A stretch of DNA of 37,603 nt, taken from assembly GCA_019113915.1 (NCBI GenBank), contig DXGM01000048.1, positions 1 through 37,603 of the forward strand. The letters run 5' to 3'. The stretch is from Candidatus Gordonibacter avicola. Lineage in GTDB: Bacteria > Actinomycetota > Coriobacteriia > Coriobacteriales > Eggerthellaceae. A model generated the notes under the pieces. That model made no database searches and was not told the origin of the DNA. It saw only the letters and a program-made list of their open reading frames with translations. The position numbers and the translations under genes were made by a program. Shown here piece after piece: positions 32,442 to 37,603 of this stretch (position 1 is the first letter of the stretch; each line of letters opens with the position of its first letter).

Positions 32442-33349
32442 ATGCAGTCGCAGCGTCTGTTCGAGATTATTTATTTGCTGATGGAGCGCTCGCCGCGCAC
32501 AACCGGCGAGTTGGCTAAGCGCCTGGAGGTGTCTGAGCGCACGGTGCGTCGCGACGTGGATGCGCTGTCGGCGGCGGGCGTACCGGTGTTCATGACGCGC
32601 GGCAAGGGCGGCGGCGTACACCTCATGGAGGGCTACGTGCTGGACCGCTCGCTGGTGTCCGAGGCTGAGCAGGACGAAATCCTCGCGGCGCTTTCGGCGC
32701 TGCGTCAAACGGGAGCCGCTGACGACGAGGCGCTGCCCGAGCGTGTGGCGCGCCTGTTTCGTCGCGAGAACACCGACTGGCTTGACATCGACTTTTCATT
32801 CTGGGGCGCGCCACCGGAGTATCGTCGCGCGTTCGACCTGGTTAAGCGCGCTATTTTGGAGCGGCGTCCGCTTTCGTTCACCTACCACGACGCGGGCGAG
32901 CGCACCTCGCAACGCACCGTGGAACCCGTGAAGCTGTTGTACAAGGAGCGGTCGTGGTACGTGCGCGCCTGGTGCCGCAAACGCGAGGATTGGCGCGCGT
33001 TCAAAATCATCCGCATGGTGTGGGACACCCTGGAGCTGGCGCCCGGCACCTTCGAGCCGCGTCCCCTGCCGCCCGATTTGGGCGAGAACTATTCGAACAA
33101 CCGAGGTCAGCGGATGGTGCTGACATTCTCGGGCGACGAAGGCCGCGTGCGCGAAGAGTTCGCCCCGACGCCATCGAGCGCCTGCCCGACGGCCGCCTGC
33201 GCGTGACGTTGAACACCGAGCCCACCAACCACTCCCGCCACTACCTACTGTCTTTCGGCTCCGACCTCTACGTAGAAGAGCCCGCCGAGCTGCGAGAATG
33301 GATCCACCAGGAAGCCGCCGCCATGGTGCGACGGTATGAGGAAGAATAG
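32442..33349 (+). pseudogene. WYL-domain (YafY-like) regulator with a frameshift
   Basis: The frame from ATG 32442 encodes an HTH-11 winged helix (LFEIIYLLMERSPRTTGELAKRLEVSERTVRRDVDAL) and a WYL domain (PLSFTYHDAGE, EPVKLLYKERSWYVRAWC). It should continue VREEFAPDAIERLPDGRL, but after FAP (about 33163-33166) it shifts and stops at 33206. The expected C-terminus, from DAIERLPDG to the end at 33349, is intact in the next frame. One extra C in the CCCC run at 33163-33166 restores a full protein of about 302 residues. It is either a real disruption, a sequencing error, or a slippage site. A truncated protein ending at 33206 could still be made. WYL regulators sense ligands or nucleic acids. Confidence 0.8.
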
Positions 33350-33378
33350 CCTGCGCGCAGTTTCTCGAACTTTCTTGC

Positions 33379-33405
33379 AAAACCGGACATGCCCTGTCCG
33401 GTTTT
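33379..33405 (+). terminator. Rho-independent terminator
   Basis: AAAACCGGACA (33379-33389) pairs with TGTCCGGTTTT (33395-33405) over 11 bp around a 5-base loop, with the T-run built into the stem and followed by ATTG. It lies 30 bases after the WYL stop codon and separates it from the next gene. Confidence 0.85.
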
Positions 33406-33453
33406 ATTGCGTATGGTGTTCCCTGTCTTGAAACATCGAATGAGAGGAACACC

Positions 33454-34581
33454 ATGGATTACGAGATTGTTGAGCTTCCTGGACGCACTATCGCGGGCAT
33501 CACGTGCCGCGCGTCGAACAACTCCCCCGAGGAAGGGGCCGTCATCGGGCAGCTGTGGCAGCGCTTCATGGGCGAGGGTCTGGACCGCTCCATCCCCGAC
33601 ACGCAGGTGACACCCTACGGTTGTTTTGCGCTGTACTACAACTATGACTTCTCCGACATGAGCTACGACCTGCTCATAGGCTGCCAAACTGGCGCGAACG
33701 CAGCGCCCGAGGGCATGGAGCGCGTCGAGATTCCCGCCGCGCGCTTCGCCAAGTTCGCCATCCGCGGCGGCGACTGCGTGAAAAGCGTGCAGGACGTATG
33801 GGCTGCCATCTGGGCCGACGAGGAACTCATCGCGCAGCGTGCGTTCACGGTTGACTTCGAGGCGTACCTGCCCGGCGAGGACATGAGCTGCGCCGACATC
33901 GACATCTTCGTAGCGTTGAAACCCACCACGGAAAGCAAGCCCTCCAAAGAAAGCGAGAACGCCAAAAACATGACTGACACCACCACACCCAGCGTGGAAC
34001 CTAAGGGCACCGTTGTTGCCTACCTGCCCGAACGCTTTGCCGATTGGGAAGCGGGCCTCGCGTGCGCGGAACTCAACCGTCCGAACACCGGCTATCAGGT
34101 GCGCACAATGTCCACTGACGGCACGGCGCGCCACTCCATCGGCGGGCTCACGGTTACCCCCGACCTCGCGGCCGACGCACTGCCCGACGACACGCGCATG
34201 CTCATTTTGGTGGGCGGCGAAACGTGGCCCGACGGCAGCAACGACGCCGTGCTGCCGCTCATCGCCGCGTGCGTGGCGCGCGACATTCCTGTGGCGGCCC
34301 TCTGCGGCGCGTGCACGTTCCTCGCGAACCACGGCTACCTGGACGAATGCGACCACACGGGCAACGCCCGCTACGAGTTCGACCAGATGGCGCCCGCCTA
34401 CCGCGGCCATGAGCACTTCCACAGCGTGCCTGCCATCGACGGAGGCGCCTTCATCACGGCAACCGGCGCGGCAGGCGTTGAGTTTGCGGTGCTCGCAATG
34501 GCGCGCCTCGGCGTGGAGCCGTGGGGCGGCGCGGACGTGTGGTCCGGCGCGTTCAAGCGCGGCCTGTTCGTGGAAGAATAG
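33454..34581 (+). CDS. Fusion of a GyrI-like effector-binding domain and a DJ-1/PfpI domain
   Basis: A 375-residue two-domain protein. Residues 1-155 are an AraC-effector-binding/GyrI-like domain (YEIVELPGRTIAGITCRA, VTPYGCFALYYNYDF, RVEIPAARFAKFAIRGG). After a charged linker (157-184) comes a DJ-1/PfpI domain: GTVVAYLPERFADWEAG, ILVGGETWPD with the family Glu256, and Cys284 at the nucleophile elbow (AALCGACTFLA). GyrI-like domains bind hydrophobic or cationic small molecules; PfpI-like domains handle thiols, aldehydes or isonitriles. GAGAGGAAC precedes ATG 33454. An internal ATG at 33970 has a poor site, so a true fusion is favoured over two genes. Confidence 0.83.
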   Translation: MDYEIVELPGRTIAGITCRASNNSPEEGAVIGQLWQRFMGEGLDRSIPDTQVTPYGCFALYYNYDFSDMSYDLLIGCQTGANAAPEGMERVEIPAARFAKFAIRGGDCVKSVQDVWAAIWADEELIAQRAFTVDFEAYLPGEDMSCADIDIFVALKPTTESKPSKESENAKNMTDTTTPSVEPKGTVVAYLPERFADWEAGLACAELNRPNTGYQVRTMSTDGTARHSIGGLTVTPDLAADALPDDTRMLILVGGETWPDGSNDAVLPLIAACVARDIPVAALCGACTFLANHGYLDECDHTGNARYEFDQMAPAYRGHEHFHSVPAIDGGAFITATGAAGVEFAVLAMARLGVEPWGGADVWSGAFKRGLFVEE

Positions 34582-34631
34582 TCCCCGGACGCACGAGCAC
34601 CGCGAACACGGGCAACAGGCAGTTGCTTGAC

Positions 34632-34681
34632 GGGGAGGGGCGCGCATGGTTCCATGGGATAACGCATGCACTCCCCTCCCC
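34632..34681. other. GGGGAGGGG hairpin in the leader of the XRE gene
   Basis: GGGGAGGGG (34632-34640) pairs exactly with CCCCTCCCC (34673-34681). A second block, GCATG with CATGC, pairs after a 3x3 internal loop. It ends 20 bases before ATG 34702. No U-tract follows, so it could be a leader structure or a weak stop for the upstream gene. Confidence 0.45.
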
Positions 34682-34701
34682 TAACGAGAAACGAGGACCC
34701 C

Positions 34702-35175
34702 ATGGCCATCCAGGACACGCTCATTGCGCTGCGCGAACAGCACGGACTCACCCAAACCGAACTGGCGGAGCGCCTGTTCGTCACGCGTCAAGCCGTGTCG
34801 CGCTGGGAATGCGGCGAAACGCAGCCGGGCATTGACACGCTGAAGCTCATCGCCACGGAATTCCACGTGCCGGTGGAAGCGCTGCTGGACATGCCGCTGC
34901 AAGCCGTGTGCCAAAGCTGCGGCATGCCGCTGTCAAGTCCCGAGTTGCTGGGCACGGAAACCGACGGCTCGCCGGCTGAGCATCACTGCAAGTGGTGCTA
35001 CGCGAACGGCTCCTACCAGGGGCAATGCACGATGGAAGACATGGTGAACATCTGCGTCGAGAACATGACCGGCCCCGAAGCGCCGTTCACGCCCGAAGAA
35101 GCACGTACGTATATGGAATCGCTGCTTCCCTCCCTCGAGCGCTGGAAAGGCGCACAGCCGGGCGAGCTGCGATAA
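34702..35175 (+). CDS. XRE-family regulator with C-terminal zinc-ribbon domain
   Basis: A 157-residue protein. Residues 3-60 are a Cro/CI helix-turn-helix (ALREQHGLTQTELAERLFVTRQAVSRWECG). Residues 72-130 match the putative zinc-ribbon domain of PF12674 type: CQSCGMPLSSPELLGTETDG, then HHCKWCYANGSYQ and TMEDMVNICVENM, with two CxxC pairs. That domain usually occurs alone or fused to XRE domains in anaerobes, and its ligand is unknown. The start is ATG 34702 with CGAGGA upstream; the open frame begins 12 codons earlier without a site. It is followed by a GyrI-like gene, suggesting a small stress-sensing unit. Confidence 0.88.
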   Translation: MAIQDTLIALREQHGLTQTELAERLFVTRQAVSRWECGETQPGIDTLKLIATEFHVPVEALLDMPLQAVCQSCGMPLSSPELLGTETDGSPAEHHCKWCYANGSYQGQCTMEDMVNICVENMTGPEAPFTPEEARTYMESLLPSLERWKGAQPGELR

Positions 35176-35220
35176 ATCAATCGCCCGCACCCAAGGATGC
35201 GGCATCGTTAAGGAGGACTC

Positions 35221-35919
35221 ATGGCGACAGCGTTCGATTTCAAGAAAGAGTACCGCGACTTGTATCTGCCGAAGGCAAAGCCGGCGCTCATCGACGTGCC
35301 GCCCATGACCTTCATCGCCGTGGCGGGCGCAGGCAACCCGAACGAGGAAAACGGCGCGTATGCCGAGGCGCTCGGGCTGTTGTACGGGTTCTCGTTCACC
35401 GTGAAGATGGCGAAGATGGGCCCGTGGCAGCCGGAGGGCTACTTCGACTACGTGGTGCCGCCGCTTGAAGGGCTGTGGTGGGGCGGCGGGTTCGACGGCG
35501 TGCACATCGCAAACAAGGACGCGCTCAACTGGGTGTCGATGATTCGCCAGCCCGATTTTGTCACGCCGGAGGTATTCGCATGGGCGGCAGAACAGGTTGA
35601 GGCAAAGAAGCCGGAACTCAACGTGAGCCACGCTCGTTTGGTTCGCTTCACCGAAGGGCCGTGTGCCCAGGTCATGCACGTGGGGCCGTACGACGACGAG
35701 CCGGCGACCATCGAGGCTATGGAGGCGTTCATCGCCGCGTCTGGCCACGTGGACGACATAGCCGACCCGGCCAGCGGCGAAGCACTGCTGGACGCGCTCG
35801 ACGCCGACGGCACCGTGCCCGCCGTGCGCCTCCACCATGAAATCTACCTAGGAGATCCTCGCCGCACCAAGCCCGAAAACCTGAAGACCGTCATCCGCCA
35901 CCCGGTGAGGCCCGCGTGA
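35221..35919 (+). CDS. GyrI-like small-molecule-binding domain protein
   Basis: A 232-residue protein of the GyrI-like/SOUL-type effector-binding fold in a longer, duplicated-looking form: IDVPPMTFIAVAGAGNPNEENGAYAEALG, then EGYFDYVVPPLEGLWW and a second half with VMHVGPYDDEPATIEAMEAFI, ending LHHEIYLGDPRRTKPENLKTVIRHPV. This version is common in Firmicutes and Actinobacteria as a stand-alone protein; some relatives hydrolyse or sequester small toxins. AAGGAGGAC precedes ATG 35221. The stop overlaps the next gene's start. Confidence 0.85.
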   Translation: MATAFDFKKEYRDLYLPKAKPALIDVPPMTFIAVAGAGNPNEENGAYAEALGLLYGFSFTVKMAKMGPWQPEGYFDYVVPPLEGLWWGGGFDGVHIANKDALNWVSMIRQPDFVTPEVFAWAAEQVEAKKPELNVSHARLVRFTEGPCAQVMHVGPYDDEPATIEAMEAFIAASGHVDDIADPASGEALLDALDADGTVPAVRLHHEIYLGDPRRTKPENLKTVIRHPVRPA

Positions 35920-36833
35920 GCGACGCAGCCGAAATAAACTCCCCCTGCCCCACCATTCGCGCGCGGTCCATCCTCCAGAAAGTGCGTTACGGCAGCGAGT
36001 GGTTTGGCATCGACTACAACATGAACCTCTACCGCGGCTGCGCGCACGGGTGCATCTACTGCGACAGTCGCAGCGAGTGCTACCGCATCAGCAACTTCGA
36101 CCAGGTGCACGTCAAGTTCGACGCGCTTGCCATCCTGCGGCGCGAACTGCGCAGCCGCCGCGTGCGCGGCGTAGTGGGCGTGGGCGCCATGTCGGACACG
36201 TACAACCCCTTCGAGCGCGCGCTCAAGGTGACGCGCGGGGCGCTTGAACTCATTGAGGAATACGGGTTCGGCGTGTCAGTGGACACGAAAAGCACGCTGG
36301 TCACGCGCGACATCGACCTCTTGCAGGCCATCGGCGCGCACGGCGGAGCCATCGCGAAGATTACTATCACCACGGCTGACGACCATCTTGCTCGTCTTAT
36401 CGAGCCGCACGCACCCCTGCCCAGTGAGCGTTTCGCTGCCTTAGCCCAGCTCGCCGAGGCAGGCATATTCTGTGGCGTGCTGTTCACACCCACGTTGCCG
36501 TGGGTAACCGACGACGATGCCACCGTGCGCGCCGTTGTGGAAGGCGCCGCGGCTGCCGGCGCGCGCTTCGTCTACCACACGACCGGCGTCACCATGCGCG
36601 ACCGCCAGCGCGACCACTTCCTCGAGCGCATCGCCGCCGTCGACCCCGCGCTGCCCGTCCGCTACCGCGAAACCTTCGGCGACCGCTACTTCTGCAACTC
36701 CCCCCGCGCCACCGAAACCCGCGCCCTCTTCCGCACCCTCTGCAAACAGCACAACCTCCTCTGGCGCATGTCCGACATAGTGTCAGCCTACAAACCCACC
36801 CACCCCATCGGCACACAAAGCAGCTTGTTCTAG
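35916..36833 (+). CDS. SPL-family radical SAM protein
   Basis: A 305-residue radical SAM enzyme with the AdoMet cluster motif C42-x3-C46-x2-C49 in NLYRGCAHGCIYCDSRS, the pattern of spore photoproduct lyase-like (SplB/Rv2578c) proteins. It also has the GAMSDTYNPFE and SVDTKSTLVTRDID segments of the family. The full SplB photolyase function requires spores, which these bacteria do not form, so it more likely acts in another repair or modification role. The start is GTG 35916, overlapping the upstream stop codon (GTGA), so it is co-translated with the GyrI-like gene. Confidence 0.87.
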   Translation: MSDAAEINSPCPTIRARSILQKVRYGSEWFGIDYNMNLYRGCAHGCIYCDSRSECYRISNFDQVHVKFDALAILRRELRSRRVRGVVGVGAMSDTYNPFERALKVTRGALELIEEYGFGVSVDTKSTLVTRDIDLLQAIGAHGGAIAKITITTADDHLARLIEPHAPLPSERFAALAQLAEAGIFCGVLFTPTLPWVTDDDATVRAVVEGAAAAGARFVYHTTGVTMRDRQRDHFLERIAAVDPALPVRYRETFGDRYFCNSPRATETRALFRTLCKQHNLLWRMSDIVSAYKPTHPIGTQSSLF

Positions 36834-36840
36834 CTCATTC

Positions 36841-37005
36841 AAAGTGTGACGCGCTTCGCGCTACCTAGTTCGCCAAGAGGCAATCAACATCCCACCCTTA
36901 CAACGCGAGCGGACTTGCTTGAAGGCGTTGACGTACAAGAAGCATAACCCCCGTAGCGGCGTTCTCCAGAGCGCCGTTCGCGCGAAGCGCGAAAACGCAG
37001 GTCAG
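36841..37005. repeat. Inverted copies of the left-end repeats
   Basis: GTGACGCGCTTCGCGCTACC near 36845-36864, read in reverse, matches the GCGCGAAGCGCGTCAC repeat at 295-331. CGCGAAGCGCGAAAACGCAG near 36981-37001 is the inverse of about 385-402. The gap 36834-37012 holds only such repeat fragments and no gene. Confidence 0.45.
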
Positions 37006-37012
37006 AAAACCA

Positions 37013-37047
37013 CACAGGCGCGCCCGTGATGGGAAGACGCGCCTGTG
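37013..37047 (-). terminator. Rho-independent terminator of the surface-protein gene
   Basis: CACAGGCGCG (37013-37022) and CGCGCCTGTG (37038-37047) form a perfect 10-bp stem. On the minus strand it is followed by TGGTTTTCTG. It lies 50 bases past the stop of the gene at 37097. Confidence 0.75.
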
Positions 37048-37096
37048 GGTTATGCGGCAGGGCGGGTGGTCCCGGCCGCGAGTGGGTGGAGTAAAC

Positions 37097-37603
37097 CTAG
37101 GAAGCGTCTATTGCTTCCACCACATAGGAGAGGTTCGCAATAGCAACGTCACCTTCCGGGAAGTAGTTCAACTGGGTACCACTGGGAAGAAACAAACTGA
37201 AAGCCACAGCAAATTTTGTAGGATTACTGGTGCTTCCCGCAGCTAAAGTCCAACCACCATTAGGTATGGAGGTCTCATCTGAATCAAGCGGAACCTTCAC
37301 CTCGTCCCCAGACCCCTCTTTCGGAGTAAGCCGGATACGAAGTCCATCAGGAATAGCTCCCTGAGCAAAAAGGGAGGCGGCACTTGCAGTTGGAGCACCC
37401 TTTACAGCCGTAATCTTTAAGGGCTTAACGGTTCCGGACGAGAAGGTAAAGTTCCCCTGACCAGTAACGTTACCCGCAGCATCAATCTGAACAAGAGCTT
37501 CACTTGGGAAAGTGAAATCTATTTTCAACGTCCAGTGAGCGGTCAAAGTGACATTGTTGTCGTCCTTGTCCCAGTTGGCTTTGCTATTACCTTCCTCGTC
37601 GTA
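37097..37603 (-). CDS. C-terminal part of a repeat-containing surface protein
   Basis: The frame is open to the window edge (169 codons). It starts in view with DEEGNSKANWDKDDNNVTLTAHWTL, which is the end of an InlB-B/Listeria-Bacteroides-type repeat (W...vTLtA.W). Then follows a beta-rich domain of about 140 residues with many Gly, Ser and Thr, ending VVEAIDAS. There is no LPxTG motif or membrane anchor at this end, so attachment must be by another part or the protein is secreted. Such proteins are large adhesins in gut bacteria. The gene is GC-poorer than its neighbours, in line with a variable surface locus. Confidence 0.75.
   Translation of the reverse strand, partial: YDEEGNSKANWDKDDNNVTLTAHWTLKIDFTFPSEALVQIDAAGNVTGQGNFTFSSGTVKPLKITAVKGAPTASAASLFAQGAIPDGLRIRLTPKEGSGDEVKVPLDSDETSIPNGGWTLAAGSTSNPTKFAVAFSLFLPSGTQLNYFPEGDVAIANLSYVVEAIDAS

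Noticed and set aside
1..37603. tRNA, rRNA, insertion sequence, integrase or prophage genes
   Set aside because: No cloverleaf, rRNA segment, transposase motif or integrase motif was recognised on either strand. Short structured RNAs could still be missed by eye.

Overview
The window looks like chromosomal DNA of a gut-type actinobacterium of the class Coriobacteriia, most likely family Eggerthellaceae (Eggerthella/Gordonibacter-like). The basis is high GC, many paralogous molybdopterin (Moco) oxidoreductases without obvious housekeeping roles, a MalT-like LuxR regulator beside a Moco gene, paired MFS carriers, small Cys-rich zinc-ribbon proteins and abundant intergenic hairpin repeats. The genus is not fixed by anything seen here.

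Layout. (1) 1-1166: the tail of an unknown gene, about 650 bases of repeat-rich spacer ending in a 40-bp palindrome, then a PadR regulator. (2) 1292-14195, all on the minus strand: a MalT-like LuxR regulator, a small zinc-ribbon protein, a cytosolic Fe-S/Moco oxidoreductase, a DASS/SLC13 anion carrier, a small ferredoxin, an amidase, and a two-subunit enzyme closely resembling pyrogallol-phloroglucinol transhydroxylase. The zinc-ribbon gene and the Moco gene share a matching upstream architecture (GGGTAA boxes at 13/12-bp steps, 19 bp, GGTCATGAA, 17 bp, a -10-like hexamer). This is probably the LuxR operator. The region reads as an inducible pathway for uptake and reductive or hydroxyl-transfer metabolism of a small, perhaps aromatic, substrate. 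(3) 14504-27208, minus strand: an NrfD-type Moco complex (alpha with an odd aromatic C-terminal repeat, Fe-S beta, membrane gamma), an HdrB-like protein translationally coupled to a further Moco enzyme, a DUF2064 transferase-like protein, a tetraether-synthase-like radical SAM protein, a ferredoxin-DUF169 fusion and a GNAT acetyltransferase. Structured repeats sit in the intercistronic gaps. (4) 27801-30315, minus strand: two tandem MFS paralogues. (5) 30587-36833, plus strand: a tiny zinc-ribbon ORF, a PhnP-like metallo-beta-lactamase-fold hydrolase, a PAT-type acetyltransferase, a frameshifted WYL regulator, a GyrI-like/PfpI fusion, an XRE regulator with zinc ribbon, a GyrI-like protein and an SPL-family radical SAM protein. 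(6) 37097-37603, minus strand: the C-terminal end of a repeat-containing surface protein.

The best candidates for something undescribed are the shared operator/promoter architecture, the transhydroxylase-amidase-carrier operon under that regulator, the operon joining two Moco enzymes to a Tes-like radical SAM protein, and an intergenic element whose conserved core is enclosed by different but perfectly compensating stems. All assignments are from reading the sequence; no search was run.
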